Assembly: GCA_902616675.1 (NCBI GenBank)
Contig: CACMTV010000007.1
Location: 1 to 33,334 of the forward strand
Origin: an uncultured Pelagibacteraceae bacterium
GTDB lineage: Bacteria > Pseudomonadota > Alphaproteobacteria > Pelagibacterales > Pelagibacteraceae
Length of the DNA: 33,334 nucleotides
Direction of reading: 5' to 3'
Below, piece after piece: positions 16,618-25,824 of the stretch (the stretch's first letter is position 1; the number at the start of each line of letters is the position of its first letter). The translations under genes were made by a program, and so were the position numbers. Below the pieces are notes generated by a model. It searched no databases. It was not told the DNA's origin and saw only the letters and a program-made list of their open reading frames with translations.

Positions 16618-18969
16618 ATGTTTAAATTTATTAATTTTTCGTTAAAAGCACTAATAATAATACTTATTTCAGCTTTATTATTAATTTTTTCAGCTTTTTT
16701 TTATTTTTCTTCAGGATTGCCGGATTATAAAAAATTAGCAAATTATCAGCCTCCAATTTCTAGTAGAGTTTATTCAAAAAATGGGGAACTTATTGCAGAA
16801 TATGCTATAGAAAAAAGATTATTTGTTCCCTATGACTCTATTCCTAATAAGGTAATTAATTCATTTTTATCGGCCGAAGACAAAAATTTTTTTAATCATC
16901 CAGGTGTAGATGCGAAAGGAATCTTAAGAGCTACTATTAATAATATTAAAAATATATTAGGCGACAAAAGATTAGAAGGAGCCTCAACTATCACCCAACA
17001 AGTTGCAAAAAATTTTCTTTTAACCAATGAAGTTTCTTTAAAAAGAAAAATAAAAGAGGCTATTTTAGCATTTAGAATAGAAAAGGCTTATTCAAAAAAA
17101 AGAATTTTAGAACTTTATCTAAACCAGATATATCTCGGTCAAGGCACATACGGTGTGGCAGCCGCTAGTTTAGAATACTTTGACAAATCAATCAAAGATT
17201 TACAGTTTGAGGAAGCAGCATTACTTGCAGCACTTCCGAAGGCTCCAAGTCGGTATAACCCAATTAAAGATCCGAAAGAAGCAAAATTTAGAAGAGATTT
17301 AGTTTTGAAGAATTTAAATCAAAATGGTTTCATCGACAAAAATCAGTATTTGGAATTAAAGAAGAAAAAAATTCAAATCAAAAGAAGAAAAATTGAGATA
17401 GTAAATGAAGCTAACTCTTACACAGAGGAAGTTAGAAGAATTATTAAAGACAAATATGGTTTTGAAAAATTATATACTCAAGGTCTAAGCATTAAATCGC
17501 CTTTAGATATCAACTTTCAAATAGAGGCAATTAAAGCTCTTAGAGATGGAATAGAGTCCTATGACAGACGACAAGGTTGGAGAGGTCCAATAACAAATAA
17601 AAATATAAATCCAAATTGGAAAGAAAAATTAAATGGTTTTGAGGTCGATCCGACTTTAAAATGGGTGAAGGCTGAAATAACAGAAATAAATCAAAATTTT
17701 TTAATTCTAAAAACAAAAAAAAATAAAAATATTCAAATTAATAAATCAAACATAAAATGGGCAATTAAAAATAATAATATTTTTGATGTTTTTGATTTAG
17801 GGGATTTTGTATTCATAAAAAAAAATAATTATGGTTGGGCGCTTAAACAATATCCTAATGTAAATGGAGGAATTGTTGCTCTTAATCCATTTACGGGAGA
17901 GGTAAAAGCTCTTGTAGGAGGTTTTAGTTATACGTCCAGTGAATTTAATAGAGTGACTCAAGCAAAAAGACAGCCTGGCTCTGCTTTTAAACCATTTGTT
18001 TATGCTGCAGCAATAGAAAACGGTTTGTCTCCAAATTCTATTATTTTAGACGCTCCTTTTATAGCTGAGCAAGGTATAGGTTTGCGGGATTGGAAACCTG
18101 AAAATTATGGAAAAAAATTTTATGGTCCTTCAACTTTAAGAAAGGGCATTGAATATTCGAGAAACTTAATGACAGTTCGAATAGCAAAAAATGTTGGTGT
18201 AAACAAGATTTTAAATTTATCAAGAGAGTTAGAGATTTACGATGAAATACCAGAGCTTTTATCTGTATCATTAGGCTCCGTAGAAACGTCTTTACTCAAT
18301 TTAACATCCGCATACGCAACCTTCGTAAATGGGGGAAAAAAAATTAAACCAGTTTTAATTAATCGTATTCAAGATAGAAGAGGTAAAACTATATTCTCAT
18401 CAAACTTTGCGAAATGTAAAGGATGTGACAGATACACTAAAAATAATACTGAAGAAGATTTTCCTAAAATAGACTTTCAAAATGAGCAAGTAATAAGTGA
18501 GCAAACTGCTTATCAAATGACTTCAATTCTTAATGGAGTAATAACGAGAGGAACAGGTAAAAAACTTCGAGATCTAAAGGTTCCATTGGCGGGTAAAACT
18601 GGAACTACTAATAATAATTTTGATGCTTGGTTTATTGGATATAATTCGAATTTAGTTGTAGGAGTATATGTTGGCTTTGATAATCCAAAAACTTTAGGTA
18701 AATACGAAACAGGATCAAAAGCAGCTCTACCAATATTTAAAAACTTTATCAAAGGTGTTTTATATTTAGATGATTTTAAGGAATTTGATGTTCCAAATGG
18801 AATATATTTTGCACCCATTAATTATAATACTGGAAAACAAACTGATTTTGATGACAAAAATTTCATTCTTGAAGCATTTAAGAAAAAAGATATTAACAAT
18901 TTAAATAATAACCAATTAATTTCAAATTATAATTATGATAAGTTAATTAAATTTAGACAATTTTACTAA
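16618..18969 (+). CDS. mrcA: penicillin-binding protein 1A (bifunctional class A PBP)
   Basis: This 783-residue inner-membrane enzyme polymerises glycan strands and cross-links peptidoglycan. One membrane anchor spans residues 9-31. The GT51 glycosyltransferase domain (about 55-230) shows catalytic Glu87 in SAEDKNFF and the GASTITQQVAKN and RILELYLNQIYLG motifs. An OB-like region follows. The transpeptidase domain has SxxK at Ser455-Lys458, SxN at Ser514-Asn516 and KTG at Lys660-Gly662, so both activities appear intact. The last base of its TAA stop is the first base of the prfB ATG. RNase E-PBP1A-prfB is a conserved alphaproteobacterial order, although the amidase gene usually found between rne and mrcA is missing here. 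Confidence 0.95.
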   Translation: MFKFINFSLKALIIILISALLLIFSAFFYFSSGLPDYKKLANYQPPISSRVYSKNGELIAEYAIEKRLFVPYDSIPNKVINSFLSAEDKNFFNHPGVDAKGILRATINNIKNILGDKRLEGASTITQQVAKNFLLTNEVSLKRKIKEAILAFRIEKAYSKKRILELYLNQIYLGQGTYGVAAASLEYFDKSIKDLQFEEAALLAALPKAPSRYNPIKDPKEAKFRRDLVLKNLNQNGFIDKNQYLELKKKKIQIKRRKIEIVNEANSYTEEVRRIIKDKYGFEKLYTQGLSIKSPLDINFQIEAIKALRDGIESYDRRQGWRGPITNKNINPNWKEKLNGFEVDPTLKWVKAEITEINQNFLILKTKKNKNIQINKSNIKWAIKNNNIFDVFDLGDFVFIKKNNYGWALKQYPNVNGGIVALNPFTGEVKALVGGFSYTSSEFNRVTQAKRQPGSAFKPFVYAAAIENGLSPNSIILDAPFIAEQGIGLRDWKPENYGKKFYGPSTLRKGIEYSRNLMTVRIAKNVGVNKILNLSRELEIYDEIPELLSVSLGSVETSLLNLTSAYATFVNGGKKIKPVLINRIQDRRGKTIFSSNFAKCKGCDRYTKNNTEEDFPKIDFQNEQVISEQTAYQMTSILNGVITRGTGKKLRDLKVPLAGKTGTTNNNFDAWFIGYNSNLVVGVYVGFDNPKTLGKYETGSKAALPIFKNFIKGVLYLDDFKEFDVPNGIYFAPINYNTGKQTDFDDKNFILEAFKKKDINNLNNNQLISNYNYDKLIKFRQFY

Positions 18970-20058
18970 TGCAATCTTTTGAAACATCAATAAATGAATC
19001 TATCAAGATACTTGACAATATAAGGGGGTATCTTTGAAAAAAATAAAATTGAGATTAAATTAGAGCAAATTTCAAAAGAAACTTCTAAAGAAAATTTTTG
19101 GAAAGATCAAATAAAAGTTAAAAATGTTTTAAAAGAAAAAAAATTTTTTGAACATTTAATAGAGACATATAAAAGATTTCAAAAAGAAATTAAAAACTTA
19201 AAAGATCTTTACACATTAGGATACGAAGAAAAAAACGACGAAATTATACATGATTGCCAGCTTAAATTAAGTGATCTATATAAAGATTTAAAAAAATTAG
19301 AAGTGTCTTGTTTTTTATCTGGAGAAAATGATTCTTTGGATATTTATCTTGAAGTACATGCTGGAGCTGGTGGAACTGAAAGTCAAGACTGGGCTGAAAT
19401 GTTGAGAAGGATGTATCTTAAATGGTTTGATAAAAAGAAATTTTCTTATGAAATTATAAGCGAACATAGGGGTGAAGAAGCTGGAATTAAATCCTCAATT
19501 TTAAAAGTAATTGGGATAAATTTATATGGCTTGATGAAAAATGAGTCAGGCGTTCACAGATTGGTAAGAATTTCTCCGTTTGACAGCGGAGCAAGGAGAC
19601 ATACAAGTTTTGCTAGTATATGGGTGTATCCAGTTGTTGATGATAATATTAATATCAAAATTAATGAAAGCGATTTAAGAATTGATACCTATAGGTCAAG
19701 TGGCGCAGGCGGACAACATGTCAACACTACTGATAGTGCAGTTAGGATTACTCATCTTCCAACAAAAATAGTCGTTCAATGCCAAAATGAAAGATCCCAA
19801 CACAAAAACAAAGATACTTGTTTTAAAATGTTAAAAGCTAGGCTTTACGAACACGAAATCCAAAAAAGAGAAAAAGAAAATTTAAAAGAATCGAGTCTAA
19901 AGACAGATATTGGATGGGGGCATCAAATAAGGTCATATGTTTTACAACCCTATCAACTTGTAAAAGATTTAAGAAATAAAACAGAGAATACAAATCCTGA
20001 TGCAGTGCTTAATGGTGATATTGACAGTTTTATTGAGGCAGGAGTTTTAAATAAATGA
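18969..20058 (+). CDS. prfB: peptide chain release factor 2 (RF2), expressed by programmed +1 frameshift
   Basis: RF2 releases peptides at UGA and UAA. It is encoded in two frames: 22 codons from ATG 18969, ending in R-G-Y-L at an in-frame TGA (19035-19037), then the +1 frame from GAA at 19036 to the stop at 20058. The product is 362 residues, close to the 365 of E. coli RF2. The downstream frame carries the RF2 stop-codon recognition tripeptide S-P-F (VRISPFDSG) and the catalytic GGQ loop (SGAGGQHVN). A frame-limited view would start the gene falsely near 19303 and lose about 110 residues. The start overlaps the PBP1A stop (TAATG), and the stop overlaps the next gene by 4 bases (ATGA). Confidence 0.96.
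19023..19037 (+). promoter_or_regulatory. RF2 programmed +1 ribosomal frameshift site
   Basis: The 15 bases read AGG GGG TAT CTT TGA. This is the canonical prfB element: an internal Shine-Dalgarno-like AGGGGG, three bases of spacing, the slippery CUU and an in-frame UGA. When RF2 is scarce the ribosome pauses at UGA and slips one base forward to read GAA, restoring RF2; when RF2 is abundant translation stops. In E. coli the base after UGA is C; here it is A. Confidence 0.96.
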
Positions 20059-22226
20059 GAAAAATAATTTTGTCATTTATTTTTTTCATTTTTTTTTTAT
20101 TAACTTTAATTATTGGTTATTTGTCTCTCATTGGTTACGAAACAAATAAATTAAATTCTCTGCTTGAAAATAAAATAATATCTAATCTTCCAAATACAAA
20201 GATTAATCTCAATAAAATTAAGATAAAAATTAATATAAAAAATCTAAATTTTTTTATTTCAACTTTAGAACCTGATATTCAGTACCGTGAATATAATATT
20301 AAATTGAAGAGAATAGATGGCTATATAAATCTTAAGTCATTTTTAATTGGAAAGCCAAAGATAGACAAAATTAATATCTTATCCAATAACATAGAAATAA
20401 ACGATATCAAAAATATTGCTAAATATTTAAAACCATCGAATTTCAAAAAATTTTTTTTGAATAACGTTGATGGAGGCGAAACAACACTTAATTTAGATTT
20501 ATATTTAAAAAATAACAAAATAGAAAGTTATGAAGTTAATGGAGTAGTAAAAAATTTTTTCGCTAAATTACAAAACTTAGATTTTAAAAAAGCAAGTTTT
20601 GTTTATCTTTTTAAAAAAAATAAAGGAGAATTAAATAACATAAGAGGGACGATAAATGGGTTTCAAATAAACTCTGGAAAAATTGAATTCAACAATTTAA
20701 AATCTTTAAATATAAAAGGAAATCTTAAAAAGACCTTTGATTTAAATCAAAATAATATTGATCAATTTTCAAAACTGAAAATGTTAAAAAATATTTCAGA
20801 ACTGGAAATTACAGGTAAAACGCAAAGTTCATTTATATTTGATTTTGATAAAACTCTAAAACTAATTGATTATAAAATTGAGTCTCTAGGAAATATTAAC
20901 AAAACTGAAATAAAAATTAAAAAACCTATAAAATATCAATTTTTAAAAAAAAATATCGACTATATAAGTTTAAATAAAACAGAATTTAAAATTAATTATG
21001 AAAAAGAAAAGAAAAAATTAATAAATATTTCAGGATCTTACAAAATCAACAATAATTCGTTTCAAAAATATGAAGTAAAGCATATATACGAGTCAAAACT
21101 GCAAAAATTGTATATTAAAGGTGATTTTGATAATGAAATAAACTTACCAATTTTAAATTTCAATTCAAAAAATAAAATTTTAAGTATCAATACTGAACTA
21201 GAGATAAAACCAAATTTCTTTCTGTTTAAAAAATTTATTTTAAAAGAGGGAAAAAGTAAAATTGATTTTAATAACTTATATATTAAAGATAAAAAACTGA
21301 TTAAACTTGATAATTTGACTGTAAAAACATTTAATGATGATAAATTTAATAATGATTTTAATTTAAGTTTCGGTAGAGTTATTAAATTAAAGGGGTCTAA
21401 ATATGATGCTAGTAACCTAACCAAGTTATTTGACAAAAAAAGTCAATCTGATTTTTTCAGCAATATAAACAGAGAAATTTTAATAAACGTTAAGGAAATT
21501 TCAACAAATTTAACTGATTTTATATCTAACTTTAATCTTATTGGTTATATCGAAAAAGGTAAATTTAATAAAATAGTTTCTAAAGGTGAATTTACAGATG
21601 GTAAATATTTAGATATATCACTAAAAATAGACAAATCTTCTAAAAAAAAAATATTAGAAATATATTCAGATATTCCTAAACCACTATTATCAAACTATAA
21701 ATTTTTTGATGGGTTAAAAGGTGGCCAACTATTGTTATCTTCCAGTTACGACTCTCAAAAAAGTGACACAAATTTAATTATCGAAAATTTTAAGATTGTA
21801 GACGCACCAGATTTAGTAAAATTATTATCTTTAGCAGATTTTGGAGGAATGAGTGATGTTTTAAAAGGCGAAGGATTGTCTTTCGACAAACTAGAAATGA
21901 ATATGGAAAAAAATAATCAAATTTTAAATTTGAAAGAGCTTTATGCGATTGGACCTAGCATTTCTATATTGATGGACGGTTATGTAGAGTCAAATACAGG
22001 GCTTGTAAGTTTAAGAGGGACTATGGTTCCCGCAAAGACATTAAACAAATTTTTATCCAAATTACCTATTGTTGGTGACATTTTAATCCCAAAGGAAATA
22101 GGAGAGGGTTTGTTTGGAATAAGTTTTAAAATGAAAGGCAAACCCGGGGAGATAAAAACAACCGTAAATCCAGTAAAAACTCTTACGCCGAGATTTATAC
22201 AAAAAGCTTTAAAAAAAACTAAGTAA
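20055..22226 (+). CDS. AsmA/YhdP-like envelope protein
   Basis: This 723-residue protein has an N-terminal membrane anchor (about residues 4-25) followed by a long hydrophilic region rich in beta-strand-like repeats with Asn, Lys and Ile. The C-terminal ~150 residues match the AsmA-like C-terminal pattern: a LADFGGMSDVLKGEGLSFDKL segment, YVESNTGLVSLRGTMVPA and LPIVGDILIPKEIGEGLFG. Relatives such as AsmA, YhdP and TamB form long grooves across the periplasm and are implicated in phospholipid transport to the outer membrane; that role here is inferred from the family. It overlaps prfB by 4 bases, so it probably shares its transcript. The 3' end overlaps convergent tyrS by 8 bases. Confidence 0.75.
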   Translation: MRKIILSFIFFIFFLLTLIIGYLSLIGYETNKLNSLLENKIISNLPNTKINLNKIKIKINIKNLNFFISTLEPDIQYREYNIKLKRIDGYINLKSFLIGKPKIDKINILSNNIEINDIKNIAKYLKPSNFKKFFLNNVDGGETTLNLDLYLKNNKIESYEVNGVVKNFFAKLQNLDFKKASFVYLFKKNKGELNNIRGTINGFQINSGKIEFNNLKSLNIKGNLKKTFDLNQNNIDQFSKLKMLKNISELEITGKTQSSFIFDFDKTLKLIDYKIESLGNINKTEIKIKKPIKYQFLKKNIDYISLNKTEFKINYEKEKKKLINISGSYKINNNSFQKYEVKHIYESKLQKLYIKGDFDNEINLPILNFNSKNKILSINTELEIKPNFFLFKKFILKEGKSKIDFNNLYIKDKKLIKLDNLTVKTFNDDKFNNDFNLSFGRVIKLKGSKYDASNLTKLFDKKSQSDFFSNINREILINVKEISTNLTDFISNFNLIGYIEKGKFNKIVSKGEFTDGKYLDISLKIDKSSKKKILEIYSDIPKPLLSNYKFFDGLKGGQLLLSSSYDSQKSDTNLIIENFKIVDAPDLVKLLSLADFGGMSDVLKGEGLSFDKLEMNMEKNNQILNLKELYAIGPSISILMDGYVESNTGLVSLRGTMVPAKTLNKFLSKLPIVGDILIPKEIGEGLFGISFKMKGKPGEIKTTVNPVKTLTPRFIQKALKKTK

Positions 22227-23454
22227 TCTTGAAAAGAAAATGTTTTTTTTTACCAAAAGAAACTTTCATATTTTCCTTTTTAAAATCTGATAATTCTAAT
22301 ATTTTATTTTCATCTCCGACAAGTTTATCATTTATTTTAACACCATTATTCTTAATAGCTCTTCTTACTTCACCCTTCGATTTCATGATATTAGCATTAA
22401 CCAATAATTCTAAAAAATTGATACCTGTTTCAATGTCTTTTTTTGAAATATTAATTGTAGGAAGATTTTCATTAATCTTGCCTAATTTAAAAATGTCATG
22501 TGCAGTTTTTTCTGCTTTTAATGATTTCTTATCTCCATGAAGTATTCTTGTAGTTTCATTAGCTAGTATTGCTTTCAGCTCATTGATATCTTTTTTTTCA
22601 GTAAGATTTTGTATTTTATCTATTTCAATATCAGTAAAAAATTTTAAGAATTTTTCCACATCTCTATCATCAGAATTTCTCCAAAACTGCCAGTATTCGT
22701 ATGGGGAAAATAATTTTTCATCCAACCAAACCGCACCTTTTTCTGTTTTTCCCATTTTTGCCCCAGTTGATAGAGTTATTAATGGACTTGTTAATCCAAA
22801 AGCATCTTTTTTAAGAATACGTCTAATTAAATCTACTCCATTAACTATATTACCCCATTGATCTGAACCTCCAAGTTGTAGTAAACATTTTTCTTTTTCA
22901 TAAAGTTTATAAAAATCAAATGCTTGAAGGATCATATAATTAAATTCCATGTAACTTAATGATTGTTCTCGTTCCAACCTTGATTTTACGCTATCAAATG
23001 TCAGCATTTTATTTAATGTAAACTGTGAGCCAATATTTCTCAAAAAATCTATGTAATTTAACTTACCTAACCAAGAATAATTATCTACAAAAACTGGTTT
23101 GGTTGATTTGTTTTTGAAATTGAGTAATTTTTCAAAAAGTTTTTTAATACTTAATATATTTTTTTTTATTTCTTGTTGGCTTAAAACTTTTCGAGTTGCA
23201 TCTTTACCTGATGGATCACCAATTAATGTAGTGCCTCCACCTAAAAGAACTATAGGTTTATGGCCATGTTTTTGCAGTAATCTTAAAATCATTATTTGCA
23301 ATAAACTTCCTACGTGTAAACTATTAGCTGTGCAATCAAAACCAATGTACGCAGGAATAGATTTTTTTGAAATTATTGAGTCTAATTTATCTAAATCAGT
23401 GCATTGATTTAGGTAACCCCTTTCTTGCATTTCTTTCAAAAAAGTGCTTTTCAT
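22219..23454 (-). CDS. tyrS: tyrosyl-tRNA synthetase
   Basis: This 411-residue class I synthetase charges tRNA-Tyr. The HIGH motif appears as HVGS (residues 47-50) and KMSKS as KMGKT (AKMGKTEKGAVW). Tyrosine-pocket segments YIGFDCTANSL and LGGSDQWGNIV are present, and a C-terminal S4-type RNA-binding domain holds GEVRRAIKNNGVKIND. The ATG at 23454 is chosen because the family begins with this MKSTFLKEM-like helix; an in-frame TTG further upstream (23487) would add 11 unlikely residues. It is divergent from anmK, an arrangement also seen in other Alphaproteobacteria. Confidence 0.95.
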   Translation of the reverse strand: MKSTFLKEMQERGYLNQCTDLDKLDSIISKKSIPAYIGFDCTANSLHVGSLLQIMILRLLQKHGHKPIVLLGGGTTLIGDPSGKDATRKVLSQQEIKKNILSIKKLFEKLLNFKNKSTKPVFVDNYSWLGKLNYIDFLRNIGSQFTLNKMLTFDSVKSRLEREQSLSYMEFNYMILQAFDFYKLYEKEKCLLQLGGSDQWGNIVNGVDLIRRILKKDAFGLTSPLITLSTGAKMGKTEKGAVWLDEKLFSPYEYWQFWRNSDDRDVEKFLKFFTDIEIDKIQNLTEKKDINELKAILANETTRILHGDKKSLKAEKTAHDIFKLGKINENLPTINISKKDIETGINFLELLVNANIMKSKGEVRRAIKNNGVKINDKLVGDENKILELSDFKKENMKVSFGKKKHFLFKIT

Positions 23455-23478
23455 AATTCTACTTGTTATAGAAATACT

Positions 23479-23509
23479 ATTATACAATATTTGGTATAAA
23501 TAAATACAA
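23479..23509 (-). promoter_or_regulatory. candidate promoter of tyrS
   Basis: A perfect TATAAT lies on the minus strand at 23479-23484, about 25 bases upstream of the tyrS ATG. A TTGTAT lies further upstream (23504-23509) with a long 19-base spacer, so the -35 call is weak. The 57-base divergent gap must also hold the anmK promoter; TATAAA at 23495-23500 on the plus strand is a candidate -10 box for it. Confidence 0.3.
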
Positions 23510-23511
23510 TT

Positions 23512-24633
23512 ATGAGTAAAGAATACACATGTTTAGGAATGATGAGTGGAACTTCAGGAGACGGAGTAGATGCATCAATAGTTCGTTCTAATGGATTAGA
23601 CGAATTAACCGTTCTTAATGAAAAATACTTCGAGTATGACGAAAATTTATTCCGTAATTTTCATAGTATAAAAAAGAAAATTAATTCTACGAATGATTTA
23701 AAAAAGTTTAACTCTGAAATCAAAAAACTTGAAAATAAGATAACTCTATTTCATGCAAAAGTAGTTGAAGATATAAGATCTAATTTTGATTTAGATCTAA
23801 TTGGTTTTCATGGACAAACACTATATCATAATCCTCAGGAGAAAATTTCTTGCCAACTTGGAAATGGAAGTTTGCTATCTCAATTATCAAAAAAAAAAAT
23901 CGTGTTTAATTTTAGAAAAAATGATATTGTAAATGGAGGTGAAGGTGCGCCTTTAACACCAATTTTTCATAAGTATTTAATTAAATCAAAAAAACTAAAA
24001 TTACCAGCTTGTGTATTAAATATTGGCGGAATTTCAAATTTAACTTTAGTTCGCAATTTTAAAAATGAAGAAATCTCAAGTAAAGATGTTGGGCCTGGAA
24101 ACTGTCTAATTAATGACTGGATACAAAACCATACAAATCAAAAATTTGACTCAGAGGGAAAAATTTCTGGTAGAGGGAAAATTAATGAAATTATTCTTGA
24201 ACAAGCTATAGAAAACTATGAAAATAATTTTTCAAAAAGAAATAATATTTCATTAGATACAAATGATTTTGATATTTCATTTGCAAGAGGCTTAAGTTTA
24301 GAGGATGGTGCAGCTACATTAACAGCGTTTACTGCAAAAATAATTTCATCTCAGGTTAATACAGTTTTAGATTATTATGGAAATGAAAACATTAAAATTA
24401 TTATTTGTGGGGGAGGAAGAAAAAATATAAATCTTATTAAACAAATAAAACTTAACTCCAAAAAAAACTTTTCTTTTCATAATTCTGAAGAATTTCAACT
24501 AAATGGTGATTTTATCGAGTCCCAAGCATTTGCATATATAGCTATTAGATCTTTATTATCACTTCCCATATCTTATCCTTCTACAACTGGCTGTTCAGCG
24601 CCTTGTAGTGGGGGTGAGATTATTGAATTTTAG
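23512..24633 (+). CDS. anmK: anhydro-N-acetylmuramic acid kinase
   Basis: This 373-residue ATP-dependent enzyme opens and phosphorylates anhydro-MurNAc released during cell-wall turnover, returning it to amino-sugar metabolism. The phosphate-binding GMMSGTSGDGVDAS (residues 9-22) defines the family. It is supported by GFHGQTLYH, NIGGISNLT, DVGPGNCLIND and the C-terminal CGGGRKN. The length is typical (about 365-390). It is divergent from tyrS. The presence of anmK implies peptidoglycan recycling; its partner MurQ is not in the window. The TAG stop overlaps the stop of the convergent hydrolase in a TTAG tetramer. Confidence 0.95.
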   Translation: MSKEYTCLGMMSGTSGDGVDASIVRSNGLDELTVLNEKYFEYDENLFRNFHSIKKKINSTNDLKKFNSEIKKLENKITLFHAKVVEDIRSNFDLDLIGFHGQTLYHNPQEKISCQLGNGSLLSQLSKKKIVFNFRKNDIVNGGEGAPLTPIFHKYLIKSKKLKLPACVLNIGGISNLTLVRNFKNEEISSKDVGPGNCLINDWIQNHTNQKFDSEGKISGRGKINEIILEQAIENYENNFSKRNNISLDTNDFDISFARGLSLEDGAATLTAFTAKIISSQVNTVLDYYGNENIKIIICGGGRKNINLIKQIKLNSKKNFSFHNSEEFQLNGDFIESQAFAYIAIRSLLSLPISYPSTTGCSAPCSGGEIIEF

Positions 24634-25286
24634 ATTAATGCAGTTTTTTCTTTGATGTACTTTTCAATTTCTTCTTTTAGATCTTTTTCTTTATCTTTGA
24701 AAAAATGATTAGCTCCTTTAATTTTTGAAAAAATTACTTCAACTCCTTTTTGACTTTTAATTCTATTATCTAACTCGTTTATACTTTCTTTTGTTACTAA
24801 CTCATCATTATCGCTATAAACTACTTGACCAGAAGTAGGACAAGGAGCTAAAAAAGAAAAGTCATAAACATTCGGTTGTGGTGAAATAGCGATAAAGTTG
24901 TTTACTTCTGGACGTCTCATTATTAATTGCATACAAATTAAAGCACCAAAAGAAAATCCAGACACCCAACATTGACTATAATCCATATTTTCTCTTTCTA
25001 TCCAATCTAAAGCTGCTGCAGCATCTGATAGCTCTCCTTGTCCATTATCAAAAACACCATCGCTCTTACCGACTCCTCTAAAATTTATCTTAATAACCGA
25101 AAAACCATTTTCTAAAAAAATATTATACATTAATTGAACTATTCTATTATTCATTGTTCCGCCATATTGAGGGTGTGGTTGGAGAACTATTGCAACCGGA
25201 GAACCAAATTTTGGATTTTTATAATACTTTCCCTCTAATCTTCCAGCTGGACCTGGGATAAATATTTCATAACTTTTTTGTTTCAT
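24630..25286 (-). CDS. alpha/beta hydrolase (COG2945-type)
   Basis: A 218-residue cytosolic alpha/beta hydrolase. The nucleophile elbow is G-F-S-F-G (WVSGFSFGAL), followed by a likely acid in YSDNDELV and the histidine in KGANHFF. The N-terminal segment IFIPGPAGRLEGKY and the HPQYGGTMNNR loop are typical of small hydrolases found beside suf genes in Alphaproteobacteria. The substrate is unknown. The ATG at 25286 is chosen over a GTG at 25310, which would only add a hydrophobic stub. It is divergent from iscR by 130 bases, so a link to Fe-S metabolism is contextual only. Confidence 0.82.
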   Translation of the reverse strand: MKQKSYEIFIPGPAGRLEGKYYKNPKFGSPVAIVLQPHPQYGGTMNNRIVQLMYNIFLENGFSVIKINFRGVGKSDGVFDNGQGELSDAAAALDWIERENMDYSQCWVSGFSFGALICMQLIMRRPEVNNFIAISPQPNVYDFSFLAPCPTSGQVVYSDNDELVTKESINELDNRIKSQKGVEVIFSKIKGANHFFKDKEKDLKEEIEKYIKEKTALI

Positions 25287-25416
25287 ATTAATAATGATAA
25301 TTAGTTTCACTAAAAGATTAGTTTTATAACATGTTTTTATGCGTCAAATATTTTTTTTTAAATCTTAGTATTTTAGTAGGATTTATTTAAAAACTGTTGT
25401 AAAACAAGCCGAATTT

Positions 25417-25824
25417 ATGAAACTAACAACAAAAGGCAGATATGCAGTGATGGCAATGGCTGATCTTGCATCTTATTCAAAGAATAAACCAGTAAGTTTG
25501 TCTGAAATTTCAAAAAGACAAAACATTTCTTTAGCGTATTTAGAGCAACTCTTTATTCATTTAAAAGAGGACAAATTAGTTAAAAGTATAAGAGGTGTCA
25601 AAGGCGGATATGCTTTAGAAAAGCCAGCATCTGAAATTAAACTTTCAAATATTTTTCATGCGGTAAATGAAGAAGTTAAAACTCTTAATTGTAAGAAAGA
25701 TTCTAAGAGAGGATGCAATAATAAATCGATCAAATGTATAACACATAACCTTTGGGATAAATTAGACAATCATATTAATGGATTCTTTGAGAATGTAAAA
25801 TTGGAGGAGTTGATCAAAAGATAA
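25417..25824 (+). CDS. iscR: Rrf2/IscR-family Fe-S-responsive regulator
   Basis: This 135-residue winged-helix regulator begins [14 protein letters not shown], the Rrf2 family start, with the recognition-helix region SLAYLEQLF and the wing GVKGGYAL. Three cysteines, Cys92, Cys100 and Cys107, sit where IscR binds its [2Fe-2S] cluster, and HNLW follows as in IscR (HALW). The spacing (7 and 6 intervening residues) is longer than the 5 and 5 of E. coli IscR. As the first gene of the suf operon, joined to sufB by a TAATG overlap, it most likely autoregulates the operon by Fe-S status. I could not identify an operator with confidence in the 130-base upstream gap. Confidence 0.85.
   Translation: MKLTTKGRYAVMAMADLASYSKNKPVSLSEISKRQNISLAYLEQLFIHLKEDKLVKSIRGVKGGYALEKPASEIKLSNIFHAVNEEVKTLNCKKDSKRGCNNKSIKCITHNLWDKLDNHINGFFENVKLEELIKR

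Noticed and set aside
18969-19037. prfB as a pseudogene or sequencing frameshift
   Set aside because: The break lies exactly at the canonical AGGGGG-TAT-CTT-TGA element, and both sides are intact, so this is regulated frameshifting.
19303-20058. A 251-residue frame beginning near 19303 as the whole prfB gene
   Set aside because: It starts in the middle of RF2. The upstream sequence from 18969 encodes the normal RF2 N-terminus once the +1 frameshift at 19035 is allowed.
22229-23407. Several 90-105 residue frames antisense to tyrS
   Set aside because: They have no recognisable domain, and tyrS itself is complete and well conserved on the opposite strand.
25311-25416. IscR-binding operator upstream of iscR
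   Set aside because: Autoregulation is likely, but I could not see a convincing palindrome or a consensus I could name with confidence.
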